From: Nymphaea colorata | Taxonomy: Eukaryota; Streptophyta; Magnoliopsida; Nymphaeales; Nymphaeaceae | Direction: 5' to 3' | Assembly: GCF_008831285.2 (NCBI RefSeq) | Contig: NC_045144.1 | Location: forward strand, 19,235,716-19,299,715 | Length of the DNA: 64,000 bases | In this document: positions 1-10,021 of the stretch, one piece after another | Numbering within the stretch: the first letter of the stretch is position 1 | Layout: each line of letters starts with the position of its first letter | Translations under genes and position numbers: made by a program | The notes under the pieces: model-generated | Seen by the model: only the letters and a program-made list of their open reading frames with translations | The model's database searches: none | What the model was told of the DNA's origin: nothing

Positions 1-240
1 CGGTAGCTGATACTACGAAAGCTCTCCTTTTTGCTTTCAAACACCAATTTTTACATGATGAAAAAGCCATCTTTGTAAGCGTGTCTTCACCTTCATGTTA
101 TGAAATTTACCTTGGTCGTGTTGGCTTCCTACAAGTGGCTTGACCTTCATGTTGGTATGTTCTCTAATTATGTAAGCAGCATTTGAATTAATTTCTGTAA
201 CAGACCATAAAGCTGACTCTTTTCTTCTGTTTCAGGTACA

Positions 241-364
241 GTTCCCACAGGTTTACGGTTATGTTGATTTCAAAGCGATAGTTGATACGCAAACGTCTCC
301 TTCACATCGGCTTTTCGCTTTCAAACACCAGTTTTTTCATGATGAGAAAGCCATTTTTTAAGCA
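241..364 (+). pseudogene. Exon-like fragment of an unrecognised gene (copy A)
   Basis: After a good polypyrimidine tract and acceptor (TTCTTCTGTTTCAG, ending at about 235) an open frame of about 40 codons reads VQFPQVYGYVDFKAIVDTQ and ends at a stop shortly after HDEKAIF. A related exon-like piece at the very start of the window (frame VADTTKALLFAFKHQFLHDE) shares the phrase FKHQFxHDEKAIF, so the exon itself is duplicated in tandem. The copy-B equivalent (9032-9110) is shorter and loses the shared ending. I do not recognise the family. It may be the last exon of a gene lying left of the window, or a dead fragment. Confidence 0.3.
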
Positions 365-463
365 AGATGTCGTTTGGTGCTACTGGAACACTTCGCAGGC
401 TTGAAATCAGAAGCTTTGAGAATGTAGTATCGTGGACGCCATTATTTCTCACATTGCTTTCAC

Positions 464-795
464 ATTTATTTGTATCACAACCTTTAGTACTTCGTAATGG
501 TAGCTGTGAGGTTTGATGCTCCCAAGGAAGGCCTTAGGACAAGCCTTTCTTCAATGTAATCGGGATGCAATCTGTAACTTTTTAAGCTCTAGCTGTATTT
601 CTTTCTTTTTGAATCCAGAAGAATACAAATTTATATGTATCACAACTTTCAGTACTTCTTAATGGGAGCTGTGAGGTTTAATGCTCCCATGGAAGGCCTT
701 AGGACAAGCCTTTCTTCAATGTAATCGGGATGAAATCTGTAACTTTTTAAGCTCTAGCTGTATTTCTTTCTTTTTTAATCCAGAAGAATAAAATT
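464..795. repeat. 165-bp tandem duplication, two units
   Basis: The word GTATCACAAC occurs at 472 and 637, and both copies are followed by the same sequence through the CTCTAGCTGTATTTCTTTCTT block to an AGAAGAATA motif. Copy B has this unit only once (about 9235-9440), so the duplication arose in copy A after the two large copies separated. The AGAAGAATAAAA ending looks like a plant polyadenylation region, so this may be a duplicated 3' UTR. Confidence 0.85.
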
Positions 796-1998
796 TTTCT
801 CATGTATGGTAACCCACGTAGTCTTTGCTTGATCATAACCATGCGTTTTTAGTCCTCTCTCTCTCCAACGTATATGAATTGTGAAACCCTTTTCTGTTGG
901 GAACAAAAATGTTGGCTTGAGTTAGGCTTTAGTCTTCTTTTCATACCAATGATATGTAATTTAATGAACTTGCCATTTTGGTATGACAAACCACCTTCTG
1001 CTATATGCGTTTCTCATTGGAGCTTTCTGTCCTTAAATTTAGTGTCGTTCTTTGTTTGTTACCATGAACAAAAGTGTCTTTAATTAATTTCAGGAACATT
1101 AGCCTAATCAATTTTAAAAAGTATAAGCCAAATGAAATATGCATCTTCTCCTCTGTTAAAATAAGTTGATGCGGTCAACCAACATGAAATGAAATCCAAA
1201 AAATTCCAAGTCAAAAACCAAAATCGTACTTCCAACAGCATTGCCAATGCCCAACATTATTATGTAGAATAGATTTAGAGCTATCAAAAATTATCTTTGT
1301 TCTTTTGTGCATTGGTAGGCAGTGCGTAGACATTGTTCACCATGTTTTTATGGTGCCCTGAAATTTTCTATTCACCTTTGTACAAGACAAAAAGAGAGAG
1401 AGGGAGAGAGAGAGAGAGGTATATCTTTTTCTCTATACCCTGTGCCCACACTGTGCGCATTTCTTCCCTTATTGTAGTCTCGTTTCTTTTCTTCCATTTT
1501 GCTCTCCTCTTTGCTATTGCTTGTTTATGCAACATCATCAAGCTTCAGTTTTCAGCGACAGGCAGAAGAGAAGAGGCGATGGTCGTCGCCATAATCTGTT
1601 GGAAAGAAAATGAAGAGGGGGCAAAAAAGCCCTTTTCAGTAAATGGAGGGAGGCTCATTGTGCAAGTCGGCCAGTTACCTAATTTGTCCACCCCGACAAC
1701 GGCCCCTCCCATGGCTGACGCAGATGATTTTATTATGTGCAGGTCATATACTCTTTTATCACAAATTTTTTAAGCCTTAGTGGCATCCCCTTAATAGCTT
1801 CCAATCAAGGCCCTAAGATGTACGCTAGTTCTGAGGTTCCTCCACTGGATCAAAGTAGTAACCAAAGAATTTCTTACCATGTTATAGTGATTGGAATCGA
1901 CTGTTGCTAATGGTTATGACTAATGAATGCCCCTTAGATAGGGGTAGTACATTCATGTACCTTGATATTTTTGAGAGGGGGAAGTGTGGAACCTGCTT

Positions 1999-2026
1999 TA
2001 TACCGGTGAATATATTCATCGGTATA
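1999..2026. repeat. 28-bp near-perfect palindrome (copy A)
   Basis: The left half TATACCGGTGAATA pairs with the right half TATTCATCGGTATA with one mismatch. A further half-site ATATACCGGTGAG follows at about 2051. The counterpart in copy B (10571-10619) has the left arm duplicated as a 20-bp direct repeat. Its presence in both copies means it predates the duplication. It could be the core of a foldback element or a binding site; nothing in the sequence decides. Confidence 0.7.
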
Positions 2027-2857
2027 GACGTTGCACAAGACGCAATTTACATATACCGGTGAGTGTCGTTGATTTAGATCTACAACGATGATTTTTGCCA
2101 CATTTATTGTTTTTGTGCGCTTTTCGTTAGGTCTTTCACATATACCTAAAAGTCATTCGTATTTATATCATCCATGATTCAAAATCTTCTCAACATTCAG
2201 AAAATAATGAAAGGACACAATGAAGAGTTCAAAGATTATACTCAACACAGTTTTTAAAAAAATCTGTCTGTCAAAAATATGAAATGAATTTGCATAGAAT
2301 GACTCACGGAATCAATGAAACTAACAAACAACAAGAACAGTGACCACTCTTGTCAAATTCTATTCTCATACTCTTTGATGTTCAGGCTAAGATTATCGTG
2401 CCTCCTAGATGAAAAAAAACAAAGAGACCCTCAGTATAAACCCAATGCCTACTCAAAAGAAAATGAACCGGGGAAATTCGACGTACGCCTAAGGGCTTTG
2501 GAGCTTTCTCTTCTTCTTCTCTTTGCCACCCTTGCTGGGTATTGAAGATGCTGCAGTTATAGTTGCTGCTGGTTGCTGGTTCTTACTGTTTGCTCTTTCC
2601 AGGATGTCTAGAGACTAGCTCAGCCACTTGAAACATTGACCTTTTCACTGAAATGCCAGTATGGACCTCAACCTTGTCGCTACCTTCTTCTGGCATTATA
2701 AACGGTAGCCGCCGTTCGAGCTCTGGCGCTAGTTTTGGCGCTAAAATAGTGCTGATCAATCTGAACTTGTTAATGGTTTCAAACATTAAGCAACGTTTGT
2801 TTGCCTTCGGGGTTTAAACAAACGGTGGATTTGAAGCTTTCGAGCTCATCTCTGCAA

Positions 2858-3079
2858 CAGGGATCTCATATCCATGGTGTAGATTTGATGTCCAACTGCA
2901 GCCACAGCAAAGCCACATATTGGCTGATGTGGGCAGTTGCCCACACTAGACCCACAGTTTTTTTTTTTCTTGCATATAGTGCCTTCAAATATTTGTTTAT
3001 TTATGTATACTAGTTTCTTTTAAGAAATGAAAATTCATGAAATAATGCTCTCATTAAAAAATTTCTGGCTCCGCCATTG
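2858..3079 (-). mobile_element. Short non-autonomous hAT (Tip100-like) element
   Basis: The right end reads CTGGCTCCGCCATTG, the complement of the CAGxGGCGGAGCCAG terminus typical of Tip100-type hAT elements. The left end begins CAGGG. The flanking octamers CTCTGCAA (2850-2857) and AGCTGCAA (3080-3087) agree at 6 of 8 positions, as expected of an old 8-bp target duplication. Inside is the palindromic word TGGGCAGTTGCCCACAC, shared with related copies near 47.9 and 49.6 kb. There is no coding capacity. Right end secure; left end tentative. Confidence 0.55.
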
Positions 3080-3429
3080 AGCTGCAAGAGATGATATGAC
3101 AGTATTATTTTGGACCATTGGGGCAGGAGGAGGAAGGGTAGAGGGCTTCAGCCTTTCTCTCTCTAGCGGCGGACTTATTGATTAATTGGCATAATGCCAG
3201 TGGACTTGGTCATGACAGTCAACTTGACTCATTCTATGTGAACTTGAGCTTGGTCCAATCCATGGAAGTCAGGACTCATTGAAGACGATGATTAAACTCC
3301 CACTTCACCACAATAACTCTTATTGGCATCTCTAGAATATTATATTCAATATTTTATAGGAAATTTCTTAAAATTTCTACGTGGCAAGTTTGCATCTCTT
3401 ATATTTCCTTTTCTCTCGTGGAGAAGTTT

Positions 3430-3960
3430 TATTGACAGAAGTTGGTGGAAATGTCTCATTGAGAACAGTCTTTCTTCACTTGTAAAGAAATTTATATTTT
3501 AGACTTTTTTAACTTTTTTTACAATTCTTTTTTTTTCAAAAGTTATTTTTTTTACATAGACAAGGGTATTTTGGTCATTGCATATGTCTGTACACAACTT
3601 TTGTACATGCGAATGTACATATAACCAGTTTCGGAGAAGATGGGTTTAAAAATATTATAATAAGTTTTTTAAAATGAGTCTTATTGTTTTTTTACAGGGA
3701 AAGATGACTAAGAAGTTTGTATGGGTTGTTATGAGGAAGGTGACAGTGCATTTTCTGTTTGATCATGTTGGGCTTGGGGAAGTTGCTGATGATGCTGCTT
3801 TTGTTTACTTAAGTAATTAATGTTTCTGCCGGCTATGTAGTTGAAATTGAAAATTAATGTTTCTGCCGGCTATGTAGTTGAAATTGAACCGAAGTTCGGG
3901 ACAACGTCAAGAAATAGATATTGGTTCTTCATGTTTGAGTTTCTAGAAAAGTAAGTTAAT
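3430..3960 (+). pseudogene. Decayed paralogue of the 4889-5852 gene end
   Basis: The stretch ACAGAAGTTGGTGGAAATG at about 3436 matches the exon text ACAGAAGTTGCTGGAAATG at about 5026. At 3755-3960 the words GTTGCTGATGATGCT, TTTTGTTTACTTAAGTAA and the following GTTTCTGCC...GTTGAAATTGA tail match the last codons and 3' UTR of the downstream gene (5815-5950). The coding part between is rearranged and carries no comparable frame. It appears to be an old tandem duplicate whose 3' flank is better conserved than its exon. Confidence 0.55.
3815..3888. repeat. Perfect 37-bp tandem duplication
   Basis: Two identical 37-bp units (3815-3851 and 3852-3888) begin AATTAATGTTTCTGCC and end GTTGAAATTGAA. They lie just after the stop-like position of the decayed paralogue. 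Identity of the units points to a recent event. Confidence 0.9.
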
Positions 3961-4367
3961 AAATAAACCTTTAGATCTTGCGTATTTATTTACCAATTCA
4001 TTTCTCTATTCAAGATTTTTATGACTGCATTGGAGTTTGTATAATTTTATGGAAGAAAAAATAAAGCTTCTTGAGCTCCAGCTATTCACTTCAATTTTGA
4101 AAATTTTGTTCTTCTCCTGTATTAGATTTTCCTTGTACAATGATTACCAAAGTGTGTGACCTATAAAATAGGTGAATATAGTTGTTGCAGGTATGTGTGT
4201 CGTCACCTTCTGCTAGTTTAAGACGATGGCTGACCCTCCAAGGACAGCAATGATCGATGGTGGACCCTGATTAGAAGGCAAGTGTCGACGACAAATCATA
4301 ACTATGAAGCAATAGTGACCCTCCATGGATAGTGATTTAAAAATTTTACAATGTTTCATTTAACAAA

Positions 4368-4503
4368 TGGCTAAAAATTTAAAAACTTTCATTCAAAAAC
4401 TATCATTGTGTTGTTATATGATGGCTTTAGCAACAATTTATAGTTTTTTAATAACAAATGTTTAAATTTTAGTCATCAGGCAACTACCCAATTATTCAAC
4501 AGT

Positions 4504-4573
<70 letters not shown>

Positions 4574-4778
4574 TTATAAATTTTAATCATCCGGCAACTA
4601 TCCAATTATCAAACAGCCTTTATATATATAAAAGAAAAGTTAAGGTTGTTGGATATTGGGTAGTTGCTGATGACTAAAATTTTAAAATTTGTTTTTAAAA
4701 AGACTATGAATTGTTGCTAAAGCCACCATATACCAATGCAGTGATAGTTTTTCAATGAAAATGTTTAAATTTTAACCA
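4368..4778. mobile_element. 411-bp foldback (inverted-repeat) element with TA-rich loop
   Basis: The left arm (about 4368-4507) and right arm (about 4636-4778) are near-complementary over about 140 bp. For example, GGCTTTAGCAACAATTTATAG on the left pairs with the complement of CTATGAATTGTTGCTAAAGCC on the right, and ends TGGCTAAAAATTT and AAATTTTAACCA are opposed. The loop holds a TA tract (4506-4568) and a second direct copy of the last 45 bp of the left arm (about 4574-4620). The structure is that of a foldback MITE; no target duplication could be fixed, so the superfamily is open. Confidence 0.75.
4506..4568. repeat. TA microsatellite in the foldback loop
   Basis: About 30 TA units broken by one GA and grading into TTATATTTATA. 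It lies between the two arms of the foldback element. Confidence 0.95.
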
Positions 4779-4888
4779 TTATATATATATATATATATAT
4801 ATATTGCTCCACCTCTTTACTTATTTGCTTGGTATAGATAATGCATGTAGACTTAGTCTAAAAGGACTCGTTCCATGCTCTTTCTTGA

Positions 4889-5852
4889 ACTCCATCCAAG
4901 CCATTCAACACTTCATGTGAAGTTTCCTGGTCGCTCCCACATGCCTTGGCTTTCGTTAAATATGCACGGATCTTCAATAGCCTGCATCCTGGCTCTAACT
5001 CTTCTCTTTCTCAGCCTGCAGATTCACAGAAGTTGCTGGAAATGCCTCATCGGGGACAGTCTTCTGCAGTTGCAAGGTCCAATGGATTGAAGGTACTCGC
5101 TTTTCTCATTAGAGCTGGAAGATTAATTTAAGGAGCCTATAATGAACGTCCTTGACATTAAGGCTGCACATGAGCCGGCTACTTCAAGCTCTACTCGACT
5201 TAGAAAACTAGAGTTCGGCTCAAACTTGAGTCGAGCTCTATAGAACAGGCTTGAGCTCAACTCGACAATACAATATCAAGCTAGAGCTTGACTTGTTTAA
5301 CTTTTTTCTGTTCAGCATATCTGGTTTTCTTATTTTCACTCATTTAACATGTTTAGTTGCTACCCCTTAATTATTCTCTCATCATATTTCAACATTCATT
5401 ATGTGGTTGAGCCGAGTCGAGTTTAAATGAGTTCAATTCTTATAACTCAAAGTTGACTTGTTAATGTATCGAGCATACATTAAAACTCGAACGAATCATT
5501 TATTTATAAATGAGACAGGTTTGAGTTGATCAGCAAGTTTGAGTCGAGCTCGAGCTGACTCAAACTCGTTATGCAGCCCCACTTGACATGTTCTTACTGT
5601 CAGGGCGACGAGGCTATGAAGGAGGCTACGAAGATTGCCCTGACTATTGCAAGGAGTGTGATCTCGCATGCTGTGGGTGAATACTTTGAGCTTGGGAGAC
5701 TTGCTGCTGTTGCTCTTGATTTTGCATGGCTTTTTATAAAGGAGGTGACAAAGAAGGGGATAAGGAAGCTGATACGGGCTCTTCTACCTGCTCTGTCTAA
5801 GCATGCTGTGCTTTCAATTGCTGATGTTGTTTTTGCTGGATTAAATAAGTAA
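4889..5852 (+). CDS. Unrecognised gene, last two exons (3' part)
   Basis: Two exons join in frame. The first, ending at 5092 (donor GTACTC), reads SKPFNTSCEVSWSLPHALAF, then LHPGSNSSLSQPADSQKLLE, and finishes SSAVARSNGLK. The second (5604-5852, acceptor TACTGTCAG) begins GDEAMKEATKIALTIARSVI and ends LSIADVVFAGLNK before TAA. The last 82 residues look like amphipathic or hydrophobic helices with a basic patch (KEVTKKGIRKLIRALLPALS). I do not recognise the family. The left limit is only where the open frame begins; the upstream exons were not found, and this may itself be a truncated duplicate. In favour of coding: a phase-0 junction, good splice sites, and a downstream tail conserved in two decayed relatives (3430-3960 and 11270-11420). 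The intron holds a 423-bp MITE. Confidence 0.45.
5159..5581. mobile_element. 423-bp hAT-type MITE inside the intron
   Basis: The element is flanked by a perfect 8-bp direct repeat CTTGACAT (5151-5158 and 5582-5589). Its ends are an imperfect inverted repeat, TAAGGCTGCA against the complement of TGCAGCCCCA (8 of 10). Inside are clusters of GAGCTCGAG/GAGTCGAG words, as in widespread plant elements with GGCTG(C/T)A ends. Eight-bp target duplications are the hAT signature. There is no coding capacity. Its right end lies only 22 bp before the 3' splice site at 5603; without it the intron would be 88 bp. Confidence 0.85.
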
Positions 5853-6360
5853 CGTTTCTGTTGAAATTGGACCGGAATTTGGGGCAATGTAAGGAACCTG
5901 ATGTTGGACCTTCGTGTTTGAGTTGCAAACGGATTGTATGACATAAAATATGTGGACATAAGTATGTGGATCTTGTATTTGTATTGTGAATAATTGCCCC
6001 CTTTTAGGAAAACTTGATGTCATCATGGGTCCATGTTAATTTTATGATAGCAGCTTTGGAGTTAATGTAGTTAAGTAAAGAAGAAGGTATTTTTGGATTT
6101 TTATTTTTTTTTGTATTCGCTCAAAATTTGTAGATCTTTCTTCTTGTTTTTCATCTTTTAGTTTGTATTAGACCTTTCTTATATTCGTGTTTCTGCACAC
6201 TGAGTGATCAGGCCAGCCTTTTACCTGACCCCTAATCCGAATTGATGATCGCTTCTCCTTCTCACTGGAGGTCGAATTGCCTGCACGCTTCTGTGTGTGC
6301 ACAAGTATGCACCAAAGGTAAGAAACAGGGGTTGGCTTCGAAGTAATGTACATTTTAGAT
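5853..6360. other. 3' flank of the unrecognised gene
   Basis: The first 100 bp (GTTTCTGTTGAAATTGGACC onward) are the conserved 3' tail also seen near 3820-3960 and 11280-11410. The rest is AT-rich with nothing recognisable. Confidence 0.5.
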
Positions 6361-6369
6361 TTTTTAATA

Positions 6370-6811
6370 TTTTCACAGTCTCTTCTTCGTCTTTTTAAAA
6401 AAGTTCTCTCTCCCGCTGTTTGAGGTATATCGGGTTATTCCTCACAATGGTGATTGGGTATTCCCAACTTTATTTATTTATTCTCATCCTGCTCTGCACA
6501 CGGCAATGGTTGGAAATATGTTCACGATCCCTTCTTCGTCTTTTTAAGAAGTTTCTCTCCCTCGCTCTTTGAGGTATATCAGTTTATTCCTCACAATGGT
6601 CATTGGGTACTCCTAACTTCATTTGTTTATTCTCATCCTGCTCTGCACACGGCAATGGTTGGAAATATTTTCACAGTCTCTTCTTCGTCTTTTTAAAAAG
6701 TTTCCCTCTCTCGCTCTTTGTGGTATATCAGTTTATTCCTCACAATGGTGATTGGGTATTCCTAACTTTATTTATTTATTCTCATCCTGCTCTGCACACG
6801 GCAATGGTTGG
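6370..6811. repeat. Minisatellite: three units of about 149 bp
   Basis: Three tandem units each run from TCTTCTTCGTCTTTTTAA through CCTCACAATGG to TGCACACGGCAATGGTTGGA. Unit starts are at about 6370, 6519 and 6668. A degraded partial fourth unit (TTTGAGGTATATAGTC ... TTATTTATTTATTCTCATC) sits at about 6966-7035. The long open frames across the array are a by-product of the repeat, not genes. Confidence 0.9.
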
Positions 6812-7035
6812 ATTGTAGCCCAGGAGACCGAGCAGCACAGCAGTCGGAAACACCACTGTCCATTGTCGATGGCACCACCAGGTATTCTCTCTCCCTCTCG
6901 CGTTCTTATTGCGTCGGTTCGAGCTCCATAGCCGCCTGCGCCTTTGGCAACGGCCTCTCTCTCTCTCTTTGAGGTATATAGTCTCTTCTCTCTTCCTAAC
7001 AGTGGTGATGTTTATTTATTTATTCTCATCTGCCC

Positions 7036-8640
7036 TTTGTGTTTTTGTTTTGTACGGAAGCGGGGGGGGGAAAAATAAAAATGAGCCTTCATAGATACAT
7101 GACAAGGCAATGGCTACGCACCACCTACCGGTGCTCAAAAGAACCAAGACCATTGTTAAGTCTCGCGGTTTTTAAATCTGTTCTACATAGGGAAGGGGTG
7201 TTGAATGAACATATAACTTGCTCCAGTGGAATTCCTCTTCGTCTCTACGGAGAAGAAGGTGCAAACTGCATGGAGCAGTACCATGCTTTCTACATACTTG
7301 GGGTAGAGAAACATGGATTCTTGGGGTTTAGGCTCATATACACCACTTAGGCATTCACTTACTGCCCTTTTGGCAAACGGAACGGTATGTAATTCTTTTA
7401 TGAATATGACCCAAAAATTAAAACACCATAAAATGTGTTTTGTGAGTTTATCTTAATTTTTAAGGTATATTGATGGAACACTTGAAAAAACTGTTTCATT
7501 TACCACGGGCCGTTATGGAGCTCATGTGAACGTCTAAAGTCCATGGCCGACCCTTGTGGAGGGACAGCAAAGTAGCCCCATTTTTCTAGCAGGGGCCTTA
7601 TGTTTCTTTTTTGGTATGTCAATGAAATATGTGTGTTTCTAGTCTCAGTAGTTTTTCTTTTCGATTTATCAAGCTTTCCACTCGTCAGTGTGTGACATAA
7701 TTAAATCAAAAGCAAAATTTAAATCACTCAAAAAAGCTAAATCTCAACTACTTGATCCTTGTTTGGCTTTTATTTCTTGGCATTTCCACCAGGTGGTATA
7801 TAAAAGAAATCAACGTCAGTGTCTGGTATGACCTTTTTAGTTAGTAAATAGAAACTTTTGCTGCAATTTGCTTTTTCCACCAGTTCTTCATGTTCAACGC
7901 AAAACTTGGTAGTGTATTTTTTCACTTGAAGCTCGTAGCAGCATCAGATAATCATGTTCAACAGAGATCATCAGGTTCTGCAGGCTGCAGCTTGTAGCAG
8001 ACTACCAATCATTTTGTTCAAGCTCTATCACATCTATTCAGAACATACCTTTTCTTGTGCAGAATGCTCCACTGCTTGAATTGCAAGAATAAGAAAAAAG
8101 AATTGTTGGTTGTAAATGATGTTGTTGTATGTTTGGTTTACAACTAATTATCAACTTGATGATACAAAATTGCCTTTCCCTAGACATGGAAACTATTTAC
8201 AACTAATTATCGGCTTGATGATACTGATTAATTGCCTCTCTGCAGACATGGAAACTATGGAATAGAACAAGTTTTTGGATTTTCTTGATCCAGCATCTGT
8301 AACTCCATGTGACTTAGATAAGGTGCAGATGTATGTCAGTATTGGTCTACCTTAGATTCAAGAAGGTGCAGCAGAGAGTGCAACCATGTTACCCATTGTT
8401 CTTAGCTGACCAGTGATTTTGAGGTACTTTCTGCACTCAAGTAACCAGCTTATGCATCATCGTCAATGGAAGCTTGGTAAGAGGTTCACGTTCTTCTTTC
8501 CAGTAAGGAGAAGATGGATATAACAGAAAAATCATATACTAGTTGGCTTTATTTCTAATGCAAGTTTTTTGTCTGAAGAAGATACTGTGCACAATGGTTG
8601 CCTTGCTTCATTGAATAGTATCTTTGATGATACTACTTTT
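7036..8640. other. Spacer with exon-like scraps, no assignable gene
   Basis: There is a short frame from ATG at about 7112 (MATHHLPVLKRTKTIVKSRG) that stops soon after, and a 103-codon frame at 7039-7350 with no recognisable domain. A tandem duplication of about 64 bp (TTACAACTAATTATC ... GACATGGAAACTAT) lies at about 8137-8258. No gene can be supported. Confidence 0.5.
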
Positions 8641-8649
8641 ATCTTCTGT

Positions 8650-9031
8650 ATGAAATTTGCCATGTTCATGTTGGCTTCCTACAAGAGGCTTGACCTTCAT
8701 GTTGGTGTGTTCTCTAATTCTATAAGAGGTATCTGAATTAATTTCAGTAGTAGACTATAAGCTGTCCCTTTTCTTCTGTTTCAGGGACGGTAGCTGACAC
8801 TACGAAAGCTCTCCTCATCAGTGTTTTGCTTTTGAACACCAATTTTTACATGATGAAAAAACCATCTTTGTAAACGTGACTTCACCTTCATGTTATGAAA
8901 TTTACCATGGTCATGTTGTCTTTCTACAAGAGACTTGACCTTCATGTTGGTATATTCTCTAATTATGTAAGAAGCATTTGAATTAATTTGAGTAATAGAC
9001 CATAAGCTGACTCTTTTCTTCTGTCTCAGGT
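8650..9031. repeat. Tandemly repeated exon-plus-intron unit (about 245 bp)
   Basis: The intron-like text CATGTTGGCTTCCTACAAG ... TTCTTCTGTTTCAG occurs at about 8670-8785 and again at about 8910-9030, the second preceded by the exon-like text that starts CGGTAGCTGACACTACGAAAG. Copy A shows the same unit at 1-235. Each unit ends in a good 3' splice site, so whole exon-intron units have been multiplied. Confidence 0.7.
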
Positions 9032-9735
9032 ACAGTTGCGACAGGTTTATGGTTATGTTGATTTCAAAGCGATAGTTGATACGCAAACACCAGTTTTTGC
9101 ATGATGAGAAAGCCATCTTTGTAAGCAGGATGTTACTTGGTGCTACTGGAACACTTGGCAGGCTTGAAATCAGAAGATTTGAGAATGTAGTATCGTAGAA
9201 GCCATTATTCCTGACATTGCTTTCACATTTATTTGTATCACAACTTTCAGTACTTCTTAATGGCAGCTGTGAGGTTTAATGCTCCCATGGAAGGCATTAG
9301 GACAAGCCTTTCTTCAATGTAATCTGGATGAAATCTGTAACTTTTTAAGCTCTAGCTGCAGTTATAACTTATTATAAACTGTTCCTTGGTTTTGGTGTTC
9401 TTTTTCTTTCTTTCTTTTCTGATCCAGAAGAATAAAAATTTTCTCATGTATGGTAACCCACGTAGTCTTTGCTTGATCATAACCATGGGTTTTTAATCCT
9501 CTCTCTCTCCAACGAGGTTCAAATCATAGCCAAATTGAAATGGACGGCCTGGCCTGATGACATCCGTTGGATACGTCGGGGTCTCTCAGGTCGTTCAAGG
9601 TTCTTCGGGTGTATCTTTCTCTCTATACCCTGTGCACCCTTGCCCACACTGTGAGTCTTTTCTTCCCTTACTGAAGTCTAGTTTCTTTTCTTCCATTTTT
9701 TTCTCTTCTTTGCTATTGCTTGTTTATGCAACATC

Positions 9736-10021
9736 TATTGGTGTATGGAACTTGATCCATACATATGCAAGGGCATTTATATCATTTTGTACAAATACGG
9801 GTTTGCCTTAATCCTTATGTTATGAGGGAGGGCGAAGTTTCTTTCTTGGTCTTCTATCTGAGAGTGTCTGTGTTCATCTAAGAGTGAATACTGAAAGATC
9901 TGTGCGACCGTGGACGTAGGAGATTACTGTTTCGAACCACGTAAATCTTTGTCTTCTTTCTTATTGCTTCTATTCCCTTCTTGAGAGTGCGAGAGGAGAG
10001 TTTTGTGTGTTGTTCCTAACA
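9736..10021 (+). mobile_element. Solo LTR of a Copia-type retrotransposon (fossil)
   Basis: A 286-bp insertion ends ...GTTCCTAACA and contains the block GACCGTGGACGTAGGAG followed by CGAACCACGTAAATC, typical of the 3' part of plant Copia LTRs. It is flanked by the 5-bp direct repeat ACATC (9731-9735 and 10022-10026). The same site in copy A (about 1530-1540) is empty and reads GCAACATCATCAAGC, which fixes both borders and shows that the insertion followed the segmental duplication. No internal retrotransposon sequence is present. Confidence 0.85.

Larger units (their letters stand above)
1..2600. repeat. Segmental duplication, copy A (continues left of window)
   Basis: This stretch is repeated at about 8787-11275 (copy B). 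Matching landmarks in order are: the word CGGTAGCTGA at 1 and 8786; the intron-like text ending TTCTTCTGTTTCAG; the CTCTAGCTG block near 590; the CTCTCTCTCTCCAACG block near 865; the segment with GGCAGAAGAGAA near 1561; the palindromic TATACCGGTGAA region near 1999; and GTTGCTGCTGG near 2560. Copy A carries an extra 165-bp tandem duplication (464-795) and a unique stretch of about 550 bp (about 870-1418) where copy B has about 100 unrelated bases. Only short exon-like pieces were found; no complete gene is visible. Confidence 0.85.

Noticed and set aside
5600-5959. 119-codon minus-strand frame
   Set aside because: It is antisense to the last exon of the unrecognised gene, which has proper splice sites and stop on the plus strand.
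6454-6818. Pair of frames with repeated phrase SHPALHTAMVG
   Set aside because: The shared peptide arises from the 149-bp minisatellite units, whose unit length is not a multiple of three; no homology or splice structure was seen.
7039-7350. 103-codon forward frame
   Set aside because: No recognisable domain. A second frame (MATHHLPVLKRTKT) faintly suggested a basic ribosomal-protein start but could not be aligned to any family from memory.
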